Assembly: GCA_963814355.1 (NCBI GenBank)
Contig: CAWFCZ010000005.1
Coordinates: 1-64,000, forward strand
DNA: 64,000 nt
Direction: 5' to 3'
From: JADGOV01 sp963814355
GTDB lineage: Bacteria > Actinomycetota > Actinomycetes > JADGOV01
The translations under genes were made by a program, and so were the position numbers. The notes beneath the pieces are model-generated. The model had not been told where the DNA came from. It did not search any database and saw only the letters and a program-made list of their open reading frames with translations. Shown here piece by piece: positions 32,335-41,099 of the stretch. Every line of letters starts with the position of its first letter. The stretch's first letter is position 1.

Positions 32335-33729
32335 CTAGTAGTGGCCGACCATGAAGGGTGACTCGGGCCGCTTCGCCCCGTCCGACGGCGCAGGTGCCGA
32401 CTTCGGCGCGGCGCTGGGCAGCCACAGGTCCAGGCCGAGCGCCCCGGCCGGGGCCAGCAGGACCAGGACCGGCAGCAGGTAGCGAACGTCGAGCGTGACG
32501 GTCATCGCGGCGGCCACGCACAGCCCCAGGCCACCGGCGGCCAGCCCGGCGGCCGCCCGGCGTCGCGGGTCGCCCGGGCGGCCGGCCAGCAGGGCTCCGG
32601 TCAACGCGAGCAGCGCGCCCGCGGCCAGCAATGGTCCGGGTAGGAAGCCGACGTGCTGGTAGCCGCGCAGCACGGCCGCCGGCCAGGCGGCGGGTTGCGG
32701 CGGGACCGTCGTGCTGTCCGGTGCCCGGGTGGCCTGGCTCAGTCGGCCCGGGCCGAGCACGACCATCCACCGAGCCGGGTCGGTGCGGGTCTGGAAGCGC
32801 CAGGACCCGGCCGGCCAGTCCGCCGGCCGGCTGGTGCGTCCGGGTGAGGAGTACTGCGCCAGGTCCGAGCCGACGGCCCGGGCGTAGTCCCCCGGCTGGG
32901 CGGCGACCACGGCGAGGGCCCAGCGTTGGGCCACCTGGTCCCTGGTCTGCCCGGCCGGCGGATGCAGCCTGGCGAAGGGCGAGTCGCGGCTCCAGGTGTA
33001 GAAGGTCGGCCGAAGTCGGGAGCCGAGCGGTTCGGCCGGGCAGAGCGGCGGTGTCGAGGCCGGATGGCACCGGGCAAAGGGCGCGACCTTGCCGTAGAAC
33101 CACCGGCCGTCGTAGGAGGTCAGGCCGAAAGAGCCGTGCCCGGCCTGGAACCAGACGGCGTACCCGACAAGGGGCATCACGGCGGCCCCGGTCAGGACCA
33201 GAACACGCCGCCAGCCGACCCCGCGGATCACCAGCAGGACGACCCCCACTACGAGCACGGCCGCCCCGACCGTCCGGGTCAGCGTCGCCGCGGACAGCAG
33301 CACGCCGCCGGTAACGGCCCGGGCTGTGCTGACCCGCCGCGCCAGGACCAGGGCCAGGCCCCCGAGGGCAAGCGCCTCGAAGAGCGTCTCGGCAAGCAGG
33401 AACTGCTCAACGTTGACCTGATAGGCATCGAGCAGCACGGGCGCGGCCCCCAGAGCCGACACCCAGCGGCGGACGCCGAGGCGCTGCAACAGCAGGTAGG
33501 TGCCGACGCCCAGAGCCAGGCCGAGCAGATGCTGGACGATCACCACCGCCATGGTCCGGTCGGTCCACAGCAGTAGCCGCAGGAAGGCGGAGTAGCCCAG
33601 CGGATGCCAGCGGCCCGGCTGGAGCCGGTTCGCCCAGTACACGTAGTCGTAGGAGTCGCCGATCAGCATCAACCCCGGCCGGTAGGCCACCGTCGCGGCC
33701 ACCCGCAGGACCATGCCCGCCCCCAGCAC
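32335..33729 (-). CDS. Multi-pass membrane protein, glycosyltransferase-39-like
   Basis: Membrane protein of 464 aa with about ten hydrophobic segments. An early loop carries GDSYDYVYWANRLQPG, where an acidic pair in the first periplasmic loop resembles the catalytic region of GT-C/ArnT-like lipid-linked sugar transferases. A large extracytoplasmic loop (about residues 190-330) is rich in Pro, Arg and Trp. The function is probably transfer of a sugar from a lipid carrier outside the membrane, but this is inferred from topology. Start GTG 33729; it follows the coiled-coil gene by 68 bases. Confidence 0.65.
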   Translation of the reverse strand: MLGAGMVLRVAATVAYRPGLMLIGDSYDYVYWANRLQPGRWHPLGYSAFLRLLLWTDRTMAVVIVQHLLGLALGVGTYLLLQRLGVRRWVSALGAAPVLLDAYQVNVEQFLLAETLFEALALGGLALVLARRVSTARAVTGGVLLSAATLTRTVGAAVLVVGVVLLVIRGVGWRRVLVLTGAAVMPLVGYAVWFQAGHGSFGLTSYDGRWFYGKVAPFARCHPASTPPLCPAEPLGSRLRPTFYTWSRDSPFARLHPPAGQTRDQVAQRWALAVVAAQPGDYARAVGSDLAQYSSPGRTSRPADWPAGSWRFQTRTDPARWMVVLGPGRLSQATRAPDSTTVPPQPAAWPAAVLRGYQHVGFLPGPLLAAGALLALTGALLAGRPGDPRRRAAAGLAAGGLGLCVAAAMTVTLDVRYLLPVLVLLAPAGALGLDLWLPSAAPKSAPAPSDGAKRPESPFMVGHY

Positions 33730-33797
33730 GGACAGGAAGAGCGCGTGGGCACGGCAGGTCCGTCCGACGGCTGGACCGACGGTACTTACCTGGCGGA

Positions 33798-34856
33798 TCA
33801 GTCCTGTCCCTCAATCTCGCCGACCTCGTCGAGGCCGCGGTTCACTCGGCGGACCTTGTCGGTGATCTCGCTCGCGGTGCCGGCGAACCGACGCTCGGCC
33901 GCCCGGAGCTTGGCGGCCTCAGCGGTGAGTTCCTCAGCCTCCGGGTTGCGGGTGGGGCGATGCTTCAGCGTCCACATCTCCTGGCGCAGGTTCGACGCGT
34001 CGCGCAGGATCCGTTCCCGGTCCTGGCGCAGCGCCTCGATCTCCTGGGTCTGTTCGCGGAGCTGGTGGGCCTGGGTGGCGGCCATGGTTTGCAGGCTTTC
34101 GGCGGCCTCGATCAGCTGGTGGATGAGCTCGACTAGTCGGGGTTCCAGCCGGGTCAAGGACTCCACGACCGGGGCGAGGTCGGCCAGCAGCGCACGGCCG
34201 GCGACCGGCGGCGCAGCGGCCTCCACCCGAGGACTCTCCGGCGGCGGCTCGGGCGGAGTCATCGCCGCCCGCTCCGCCTCGGCAAGCTGGTCAGCGGTGA
34301 CGTGTGCTTCCGGGTCGACCCACCAGGTCTCGGGACCGGTGCCACCCGGCCGGCGCAGCAGCCCCAGCGTCTCCAGCGCATGCCGTACATCCTTGGGGTT
34401 GAGGTCGAGGTTGGCGACGGTGGCGCGGAAATCCAGCTCACCCAGCCCGGTGTCGGGGTCGGTCCGGGCGCGCAGCGCGCGCAGCGCCCAGTTGAGCTGA
34501 ACGTGGCGCGCGGCCGTGTCGAGCTGGGAGTACGCGGTGATCCGGGCCGCCGGCTCCACCGCCGGGGCGTCGGATTCTGCCGACAGGTCGAGCGGGGCGA
34601 GTTCCCGAGCGGTGCCGACCGGACCGTCGAGCAGGATCCGCTCGGCCCGCTCGAGAGCAGCCAGGGTGGCGGCCAGCGCGTCGAGGGTTTGCGGGTCCGG
34701 GTCGAGGCCCAGGTCCGCGGCCAGCACCTCGACCAGCGGACGGCCCGGCCGGTCGCCGGGGGGGCGGGAGGAGCGGGTGGCCGCCCACCCGAGCACGGCG
34801 GCCTGCAGCGTCGTCTCGACCCGCACGGTCGCGGTCGGTCCTGACCCGGCTGGCAC
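33798..34856 (-). CDS. Hypothetical coiled-coil protein with possible winged-helix region
   Basis: Protein of 352 aa, family not recognised. Residues about 45-85 are helical. The middle (RATVANLDLNPKDVRHALET then LGLLRR) looks like a winged-helix DNA-binding module. A Pro/Ala linker follows, and the last about 120 residues are a coiled coil (LREQTQEIEALRQDRERILR and AEELTAEAAKLRAAERRF). GTG 34856 is chosen because GAGGGGAG lies 5 bases upstream; a longer frame runs back through the kinase gene. It lies 59 bases downstream of the kinase in the same direction, suggesting a two-gene unit. Confidence 0.6.
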   Translation of the reverse strand: MPAGSGPTATVRVETTLQAAVLGWAATRSSRPPGDRPGRPLVEVLAADLGLDPDPQTLDALAATLAALERAERILLDGPVGTARELAPLDLSAESDAPAVEPAARITAYSQLDTAARHVQLNWALRALRARTDPDTGLGELDFRATVANLDLNPKDVRHALETLGLLRRPGGTGPETWWVDPEAHVTADQLAEAERAAMTPPEPPPESPRVEAAAPPVAGRALLADLAPVVESLTRLEPRLVELIHQLIEAAESLQTMAATQAHQLREQTQEIEALRQDRERILRDASNLRQEMWTLKHRPTRNPEAEELTAEAAKLRAAERRFAGTASEITDKVRRVNRGLDEVGEIEGQD

Positions 34857-34915
34857 GAGGCTCCCCTCGGTGGCGGTGCTCGGCAACCTCCACCGTACGA
34901 CGCAGTCCGGCCCCG

Positions 34916-35491
34916 TCAGGACAGGCCGCGCATCAGGCGGCCGAGTTGGTCGGCCAGCGGCTCGGCACCGGAGGAGTTGTCGACCCTCAGATGCGGAACC
35001 GGCGGCGGGGTGTCCGGCTGCATCCGGGCTAGGAAGGCGTCGAACCTGGTGAGCTTGCCCTCGTCGCGCGGCAGGCCGCGCGCCAGCAGCCGGCTGCGGA
35101 GCGTTGGCCCGTCGCAGGCCACCCAGACCAGCCGTACCGGATGCCCGCCGAGGTCGCCGACGAACCGGCGCCACACCGGCGGCCGCCGGATCTGCTCGGT
35201 GAACGGCGCCTCGAGCAGCACCGGGCAGCCGGGCCCTCGGACCTGGGCGGCGGCCGCGGTCAGTCCGGCGTACTCGTGGGCCTTGACCTGCTTGTCGTAC
35301 CAGGGGCCTTCGCGTTCCCCCGGTGGTCGGCCGGCGGCGGCCAGGGTGGCCGCGACGAAGTTGCCGAAGAGCGTGTCCTTGTCCAGCACCGCAGGGACCG
35401 GTCGGAGGTGGCGAAGCAGCAATCCGGCCGCGGTGGACTTGCCGGCTCCCGGCGCGCCGGCCACGACCCACACCGTCGCGGGCGCCGTCAC
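34916..35491 (-). CDS. P-loop kinase (AAA family ATPase, zeta-toxin-like)
   Basis: Small kinase-like protein of 191 aa. Walker A is AGAPGAGKSTAAG (about 11-23), followed by the aspartate motif AVLDKDTLFGNF and a Walker B-like strand GCPVLLEAPF. The lid has RSRLLARGLPRDEGKL. This is the predicted-kinase/zeta-toxin/chloramphenicol-phosphotransferase superfamily; the substrate is unknown. Start GTG 35491. Paired with the downstream coiled-coil gene. Confidence 0.75.
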   Translation of the reverse strand: MTAPATVWVVAGAPGAGKSTAAGLLLRHLRPVPAVLDKDTLFGNFVAATLAAAGRPPGEREGPWYDKQVKAHEYAGLTAAAAQVRGPGCPVLLEAPFTEQIRRPPVWRRFVGDLGGHPVRLVWVACDGPTLRSRLLARGLPRDEGKLTRFDAFLARMQPDTPPPVPHLRVDNSSGAEPLADQLGRLMRGLS

Positions 35492-35554
35492 GGCCTCAGC
35501 GTGGTCGGGGGCGCCGTCATAGCCTCAGCGTGACAGTAGGCCGTCGGGCTGCGC

Positions 35555-36100
35555 TCACCCGGACGGCTGACCGCGACGCGCCCGGTAGGCGGCCACGTTG
35601 GTGCGGTTGGCGCACGAGGTCGAGCAGAATCGCCGCGACCGGTTCTTGGACAGGTCGACCAGTACGTCCGCGCAGCCGCCCGCGGCGCAGGTCTGCAAGC
35701 GGCCGAGCTCGTTCTGCCTGATCACGTCGGTCATCGCCATCGCGGCCTCGACCGCCATCCGGTCGGCCAGCGGGGCCTCCGGCGGGGTGGCATGCAGGTG
35801 GTAGTCCCAGCCGTCGTGCTTGACCAGTTGGGGCAGCGCCCGGGCATCGCGGAGCAATTCGTTGACCAGCGCGGCGGCGGTGTCCTCCTCGACGTGCCAC
35901 AGTGTGCGGAGCCGGGGCCGCAGCGCGCGGACCGCCGCCAACTCGGCGGCGTCCCGGCGGCGCTGCCCGGTCCAGCCCCACGCCTCGACGAAGGCGTCGA
36001 GCGCGGCGACGTCGGCCAGCTCGTCCGCGTCGTCCTGATCGGTGTTCACCAACGCCGCGGCGGCGGCCAGGGCCACCTCCGTGTCATGAGCAAACAGCAT
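35555..36100 (-). CDS. CGNR zinc-finger / ABATE domain transcriptional regulator
   Basis: Putative ligand-sensing regulator of 181 aa. The N-terminal about 130 residues are the helical ABATE domain. The C-terminal treble-clef finger has CAAGGCADVLVD followed by RRFCSTSCANRTNVAAYRAR, with CANR in place of the name-giving CGNR. ATG 36100 has AAAGGAG 6 bases upstream. It diverges from an EamA-type exporter gene with a shared 96-base promoter region, a common arrangement in which the regulator controls the transporter. Confidence 0.88.
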   Translation of the reverse strand: MLFAHDTEVALAAAAALVNTDQDDADELADVAALDAFVEAWGWTGQRRRDAAELAAVRALRPRLRTLWHVEEDTAAALVNELLRDARALPQLVKHDGWDYHLHATPPEAPLADRMAVEAAMAMTDVIRQNELGRLQTCAAGGCADVLVDLSKNRSRRFCSTSCANRTNVAAYRARRGQPSG

Positions 36101-36121
36101 CTTGACTCCTTTCACGGAGTC

Positions 36122-36165
36122 GTTTACCGTTCTGATGGCGTAAGGATCGTACCGCCAATCGCCAC
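36122..36165. promoter_or_regulatory. Divergent promoter region with inverted repeat
   Basis: Between the CGNR regulator and the EamA gene, TTTACC and a TGGCG-N12-CGCCA inverted repeat (about 36135-36156) lie where both promoters must be. A likely operator for the CGNR protein; inferred only. Confidence 0.4.
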
Positions 36166-36196
36166 TTACTCGACAGGACCTGGAGGCTGTGACCCG

Positions 36197-37147
36197 ATGG
36201 ACCGGTTCAACGGCGGCGCCGGCCTGTCGCTGGCGGTGCTCTCGGCCGCGACCTTCGGCACGTCCGGCGCGTTCGCGGCCTCGTTGATCGACGCCGGCTG
36301 GAGCCCCGGCGCGGCGGTCACCGCCCGCATCGTGGCGGCCGCCGGACTGCTGACCGGTCCGGCGCTGCTGACGCTGCGCGGGCGCTGGTCGCTGCTGCGC
36401 CGCGGCTTCGGAATGATGGTCGCCTACGGACTCGTCGCCGTCGCCGGCTGCCAGCTCTGCTACTTCAACGCGGTGGCGCACCTCTCGGTCGGCGTGGCGT
36501 TGTTGCTGGAGTACCTGGGCGCGGTCCTCGTGGTCGGCTGGCTCTGGCTGCGCCACAGCCAGCGGCCTCGGTGGCTGACCGTACTCGGCGCGGCGACGGC
36601 GATCGGCGGCCTCGTGTTGGTCCTGGACCTGACCGGCTCACACCGGCTGGACCCGGTCGGCGTGCTGTGGGGTCTTGCGGCGGCCGTCGGTCTGGCGGTG
36701 TATTTCCTGCTCTCCGCGGCGCTCGATGAGCCGCTGCCCCCGCTCGTGATGGCCTGGGGCGGGATGGTGGTCGGCGCCGGGGCGCTCGTCGGGCTCGACG
36801 CGCTCGGGGTACTGCCGATGCGCGCCCCCCGGACCGACGTCACGATGCTCGACCAGCAGGTCAGTTGGCTGGTACCCGTGCTCGGGCTGTCGCTGGTGGC
36901 TGCGGTGGTGGCGTACTCGGCCGGCATCGGCGCGGCCCGACTGCTGGGTGCCAAGGTCGCCTCTTTCGTCGGGCTGAGCGAGGTGCTCTTCGCGGTGTTC
37001 TTCGCCTGGCTGCTGCTCGGTCAGGTGCCGGTGGCGGTGCAGTTCGCCGGTGGCGCTCTGATCGTCCTCGGCATCGCCGCCGTCCGAGTCGACGAACTGC
37101 GCGGGCATGCCGTAGCCGGTGGTCCGGAGGTTGTGGCGGTCGGCTGA
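36197..37147 (+). CDS. EamA/DMT family transporter
   Basis: Inner-membrane exporter of 316 aa with ten hydrophobic segments in two EamA repeats (LSLAVLSAATFGTSGAFAAS in the first; LLGAKVASFVGLSEVLFAVF in the second). Family members export amino acids or other metabolites (RhaT/YdcZ/PecM types). ATG 36197 follows GGAGG by about 10 bases; the upstream frame belongs to the regulator's antisense. The C-terminal tail (RGHAVAGGPEVVAVG) is polar. Confidence 0.88.
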   Translation: MDRFNGGAGLSLAVLSAATFGTSGAFAASLIDAGWSPGAAVTARIVAAAGLLTGPALLTLRGRWSLLRRGFGMMVAYGLVAVAGCQLCYFNAVAHLSVGVALLLEYLGAVLVVGWLWLRHSQRPRWLTVLGAATAIGGLVLVLDLTGSHRLDPVGVLWGLAAAVGLAVYFLLSAALDEPLPPLVMAWGGMVVGAGALVGLDALGVLPMRAPRTDVTMLDQQVSWLVPVLGLSLVAAVVAYSAGIGAARLLGAKVASFVGLSEVLFAVFFAWLLLGQVPVAVQFAGGALIVLGIAAVRVDELRGHAVAGGPEVVAVG

Positions 37148-37282
37148 CCGGCTGCCGCGCTCGGCACGGCGGATACAACTCGGGAAGGCAGCCGGCGCCG
37201 ATCGGGGCGGCTGCCCTGGTGCTGCTCCCGGGCCGCGACTGGTCCGGCGAGCGGTATCCGGCCGTTTTGCTCGCGGGCGGCT

Positions 37283-38011
37283 TCAGGCGCGTGGCTTCAG
37301 GTGCGCGTTGAAGAACTCCACGATCCGCCGGCGAGTGTCCCGAGCAGACGGGCCGTGGAAGTCGTTGCCGGTGAGCGTGGCCAGCACGGCAAACAACGCC
37401 GGTACGTCGGCCCGGTCATGATCGTTGAGAAAGGCGTGGCCAGCCCCGGGGTACTCCTTGATGTCATGGTCCACCCCAATCTCGCTCAGGACGCGCCCTA
37501 GCCGCCCGGCGGCGCCGCGGTTCGCAAGGTCCTTGGCGCCATAGCTACCGACGATCGGGCAGGCGCCGCTCAGGAAGCTCTCGGAATAGACGTTCCGGCT
37601 GACGGTGCCGTAGTTCACGCTTGAGGCGGCGTAGCGCCGGGAGGGGGCGAGGAGCAGCGCGAAGCCGCCGCCCGGGGAAAGCCGATCACTCCGATGCGCC
37701 CGATGCAGTCCGGCCGGGCACCGAGCCACGTCCGTACCGCTTCGATGTCATCGAATGCAGGGCCGCTCCTGGCCCGAGCGTCCCGCATGACGGAGCGGAG
37801 GCAGCGGGATCTTGCTCCCGCCCCGGTACAGATTAGGTGCGACGGCCAGGTAGCCTTCGGCCGCCAGCCAGTCCGCCTGGTTGCGCACGTCCCGCGTCAT
37901 GCCGAACGCGTCGTGGATCACCACCACGCCCGGCCAGGGCGCCGGCCCGGTCGGTTCCGCCAGGTAGCCGGCCAACGCGCCACGCTCGGCTGGGATCGTC
38001 ACGTCGGGCAT
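37283..38011 (-). pseudogene. Dienelactone hydrolase pseudogene
   Basis: An N-terminal part (VTIPAERGALAGYLAEP, then VVVIHDAFGMTRDVRNQAD and GYLAVAPNLYRGG) starts at ATG 38011. A shift near 37805 moves the frame to SVMRDARARSGPAFDDIEAV and RIGVIGF. A second shift at about 37672 gives GGGFALLLAP and the C-terminus (YPGAGHAFLND). The second lesion falls on the nucleophile elbow, so the expected Cys of GFCxGG is lost. The His of the triad is still present. An intact member of the family lies at 1-600. Confidence 0.8.
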
Positions 38012-38119
38012 GCCTGCCGTACCTGCTCACTGCTCGATCCGCCGACCGCCGACACAGTAGTAGGCCAGGACGTAGTGACCTTGGCCGGGTGGGCGGTCCG
38101 GCGCTGACTTCGGGCTCTC

Positions 38120-38473
38120 CTATTTCGGTTCGTCCAACCCCAGTGCGGTGTCGCCGATCCAGGTGACCACACTGATCAGCAGCGAGGCGATCACCGCCGG
38201 TGCAATGCCGTCGATGGCCATCCGGCTGGTAAGCCATGCGGTGAGCCCCAGCATCGCCGCGTTGATGACGATGAGGAACAGGCCGAGGGTGAGGATGAGC
38301 AGCGGAAACGACAGGAACTTGAGCACCGGCCGCACCACGACGTTGACCACGGCGAAGATCACGGCGATGATCAAGTAGCTCGAGACGCCCTGCTGCACGT
38401 GGACGCCTGGCACGACAGCGGCGATGATCCATACCGCGACCGCGATGATCAGCAGCTTCGCTATCAGGCGCAT
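38120..38473 (-). CDS. Phage holin family 4-type membrane protein
   Basis: Small membrane protein of 117 aa with four hydrophobic helices. The N-terminus LIAKLLIIAVAVWIIAAVVP and FAVVNVVVRPVLKFLSFPLL are characteristic of the family (PF04020) found in many chromosomes without phages. ATG 38473 is preferred since family members begin just before this first helix; an ATG five codons earlier (38488) is possible. Despite the name, a role in lysis is not shown for chromosomal members. Confidence 0.85.
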   Translation of the reverse strand: MRLIAKLLIIAVAVWIIAAVVPGVHVQQGVSSYLIIAVIFAVVNVVVRPVLKFLSFPLLILTLGLFLIVINAAMLGLTAWLTSRMAIDGIAPAVIASLLISVVTWIGDTALGLDEPK

Positions 38474-38707
38474 ACCCAAATCATGCACCCGGGGTTGTGG
38501 GGCCGGTCGATGGCGTCTGGCGAGCCAGCCCTGATTCGGCGGGAACCGCCGCCGTACCGCCGAGTCTGGCTACCCCAGGGATGGGTTGGGGAAGGTGTGT
38601 GGGGTGCTGGTACCGGTGGGTTTCCCCGACCCGGGGGCGGGTGGTGGGGTGGCCGGGGGGTTGGGGACGGCGCGGCGGTGGTTCGTCGGGGTGGTGTCTC
38701 GGTCGGG

Positions 38708-39571
38708 TTATGGGTTGTCGACGAGTTCGCTTTTGGCTTGGCGGATGGTGAGGGTGCGGTGGGTGGTGAGGGTGATGTCGGGGATGGGGAAGGTGTCGGG
38801 GATGCCGGTGACGGTGAAGGTGGCCGCCCAGGTGACGGTGAGGGAGGCGGTTACCGTCTGGTTGGTGCGGTAGGTGTGGGTGAGGTAGTAGTCGGGGTGC
38901 TCGGCGGGGAGGATGCCGGGCTGGTAGGGGGTGCCGGGGGTGTCCGGGCCGGTGGTGCCGTCGCCGTAGGTCCAGGCGTAGTGGGGTTGGGCGGTGAGGA
39001 CGGCCGGGAGGGGGACGGTGACGGTGAGGGTGAGGGGTGGGTTGTTGGTGGTGGCGAAGATTTGCGGGAGGTTGACCAGCCCGCCGTCGGGTGGGGCGGT
39101 GGTGATGGTGGGTTGGGGGAGGTGGGCGTCTTTGAGGTAGCGCAGGAACGCGGTTTGGGCGTCGGCGAGGGTGACGGTCTTTGGGACGCCGATGCAGCGG
39201 CTGCCGGGTTGGCGTAGCGGTGCGGTGGTGGATCCGGCGGGGCGGGTGAAGGTCCACATCCGCAGCTGGGTGGGTGGGCAGGTGGTGGCGGCGGCGCAGT
39301 TGTGCCCGGCGCCGTTCCCGTCGGCGTCCATGGTCTCGTTCCCGGTGCAGGCGAGTTCGTAGAAGTACTCCAGCCGCACCCCACCCGCCGTGCCGCTACC
39401 CGGCGCGGACCCGTAGAACGTCCCATTGATGTAGGTGTACTTGTAACCGTCGGAAGTTGTGGTGCCGCATCGAATCCAGTCACACGGCGGATCTGCTCTG
39501 GCAACTGGACACGCGAAAATGCTCAGGAAAAGGGCTCCAAAAGCACCTAGCAAGGCCAATCTGCGATTCAT
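38708..39571 (-). CDS. Secreted protein with PKD-like region
   Basis: Exported protein of 287 aa with a clear signal peptide (LALLGAFGALFLSIFACPVA, cleavage near ARA-DPP). Four Cys in the first half (CDWIRC, ACTGN, NCAAATTC, RCIGV) could form disulfides. The second half has YAWTYGDGTTGPDTPGTPYQ and YYLTHTYRTNQTVTASLTVT, resembling a PKD beta-sandwich repeat. The 3' half has very biased GTGG-rich codon use. The ATG overlaps the stop of the lipoprotein gene (TGATG). Probably cell-wall or surface associated. Confidence 0.75.
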   Translation of the reverse strand: MNRRLALLGAFGALFLSIFACPVARADPPCDWIRCGTTTSDGYKYTYINGTFYGSAPGSGTAGGVRLEYFYELACTGNETMDADGNGAGHNCAAATTCPPTQLRMWTFTRPAGSTTAPLRQPGSRCIGVPKTVTLADAQTAFLRYLKDAHLPQPTITTAPPDGGLVNLPQIFATTNNPPLTLTVTVPLPAVLTAQPHYAWTYGDGTTGPDTPGTPYQPGILPAEHPDYYLTHTYRTNQTVTASLTVTWAATFTVTGIPDTFPIPDITLTTHRTLTIRQAKSELVDNP

Positions 39572-40143
39572 CAAGACGCAACTTCTTTGATGCTGCTAAT
39601 GATCCAGGTTCTTCCCCGCCACTGAACCGCAACGCTGTCAACGTAGGCGGGTCTACTCCGAACAGTTCCCACATAGTGGCCGTCTAAATCGAGGATTTTG
39701 ACGGATGGGGCGCGCATGTGCGCTCGAATGGAGCCGCTACCTGCGACGAACTCAAGTGGGACAAGCTTGTCCACCACGAGGGGCGATCTGGCGAGATGAT
39801 GGTGTCGGCGTGCATTTCCGGTCACGGATTGCTGGTAGTTCGTACAAACGGCGCAGTTGGGTGATACGTACAGCTTAAGCGAAATGTCATTGCCGGCCAC
39901 CGCAGCCCTATTCACCGCCGCGTAATAGGCCCGAACAAAGGCGGCGGCACTGGCTGGTGTCGGACCGGGAGGCGTCGCCTTCGGCGAGGCCGACGGAGCG
40001 CTGGTCGGCTTGGCGTCCGCGGAGGACCCCGCGCTGGCGGACAGCGCGGCTACCGGCTTGGGCTGGTCAGGGCTGGGGCTGCAGGCGGTGGCCAGCCCAA
40101 CGACAAGCGCCGCCACGACAGTCCGAACCGGGCAAAGGCGCAT
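39571..40143 (-). CDS. DUF6318-like lipoprotein
   Basis: Lipoprotein of 190 aa. A signal peptide ends in the lipobox LATACS. A Ser/Pro/Ala-rich spacer of about 40 residues leads to a compact domain (FVRAYYAAVNRAAVAGNDIS, LKLYVSPNCAVCTNY and later WRGRTWIISSIKEV), which looks like an NTF2-type fold of the DUF6318 kind. The domain has lower GC and different codon use than its neighbours, hinting at transfer. It is translationally coupled to the secreted protein downstream. Confidence 0.75.
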   Translation of the reverse strand: MRLCPVRTVVAALVVGLATACSPSPDQPKPVAALSASAGSSADAKPTSAPSASPKATPPGPTPASAAAFVRAYYAAVNRAAVAGNDISLKLYVSPNCAVCTNYQQSVTGNARRHHHLARSPLVVDKLVPLEFVAGSGSIRAHMRAPSVKILDLDGHYVGTVRSRPAYVDSVAVQWRGRTWIISSIKEVAS

Positions 40144-40220
40144 GGTTCGGGAGTCTAGGTGCGAACCCGCCCATAGGCTAACTGACCGTCCACAAGCTCA
40201 CCGGTCGCCCGGCCGGGCGG

Positions 40221-41099
40221 CTACCTACGCGGCTCTGACCCGGCAGGTGAGTCCAACTCGGCGCGGAAGCCGGCCAGCTCCTCCGCGATCCGTTCCGGGC
40301 ACTCCTCCGGCAGCAGGTGTCCGCGCCCAGCCAGTGGTACCCAACTCGCACTCGGCAGTTCGTCGGCCAGCCGCCGGCCGTAGGCGAGGGAGTGCACGCG
40401 ATCTTCGGTTCCCCACAGCAGCAAGGTGGGAGGGGGCGCCTGGCGTACTCGGTCCCAGGCCGCCTGGGTGCGCGCCGGGTCGACCGACTGGACGAAGCGA
40501 ACCAGCCCTCGGGCGCCGTCCGGGCTGAGCAAGGGCGCGGCGTAGCGCCGCAGCACCTCGGGCGGCAGGAGCCGGTTCGACCCGAGCCCGGTGGCCAGCA
40601 GCCGTCGGGCCAGCGCGCGGCCGGGCCCGGAGGCGTACGCCTGGCCCAAGACCGGCAAGGTGAGTGGGAGGACGGCCGGCACCGGCCACACGTCCGGGTG
40701 TACCGGCGTGCCCAGTAGCGCCAGGCCGGCAACCCGCTCGGGCGCCATGGCGGCGAGGTGTACCGCCACGGCGCCGCCGAGGACGTGGCCGGCAACCGCG
40801 ACGCGTGGCATGTCGAGCAGATCCAGCAGCCCCAGCAGCAGCCTGGCCTGAGCCGGGAAGTCGTACCCGGCGACTCGCGGCTTCTCGGAATGTCCGAGTC
40901 CAATCAAATCCGGCGCCACCGTCGGTACGTCGTGCTCCAGGTCCCGCATCACGTCCCGCCACAGGTAGGACGACGTCGGGAGCCCGTGGATCAGCAGCAG
41001 CGGCAGGCCGCCGGTGTTGCCCCGGCCGTGCCGAACTACGTGCACCCGCCGGTCATCCACGACGTGATCCGTGCCGGGCAGCGGGTGCGGGTCGCGCAT
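40221..41099 (-). CDS. Alpha/beta hydrolase with altered nucleophile elbow
   Basis: Protein of 292 aa from the ATG at 41099; a longer frame to 41222 adds an Arg-rich stretch. The oxyanion region LLLIHGLPTSSYLWRDV, the strand VAPDLIGLGHSEKP, the Asp in LLWGTEDRVHS and the His in GRGHLLPEECPE are normal for the fold. The nucleophile elbow reads AGHVLGGAV, with Val106 where Ser, Asp or Cys should be. The protein may be inactive as a hydrolase or use another mechanism. Divergent from the acyl-CoA synthetase. Confidence 0.8.
   Translation of the reverse strand: MRDPHPLPGTDHVVDDRRVHVVRHGRGNTGGLPLLLIHGLPTSSYLWRDVMRDLEHDVPTVAPDLIGLGHSEKPRVAGYDFPAQARLLLGLLDLLDMPRVAVAGHVLGGAVAVHLAAMAPERVAGLALLGTPVHPDVWPVPAVLPLTLPVLGQAYASGPGRALARRLLATGLGSNRLLPPEVLRRYAAPLLSPDGARGLVRFVQSVDPARTQAAWDRVRQAPPPTLLLWGTEDRVHSLAYGRRLADELPSASWVPLAGRGHLLPEECPERIAEELAGFRAELDSPAGSEPRR

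Noticed and set aside
34857..35471. Upstream extension of the coiled-coil protein to 557 codons
   Set aside because: The extra part overlaps the P-loop kinase gene in another frame and is Arg/Pro-rich; GTG 34856 has a good ribosome-binding site.
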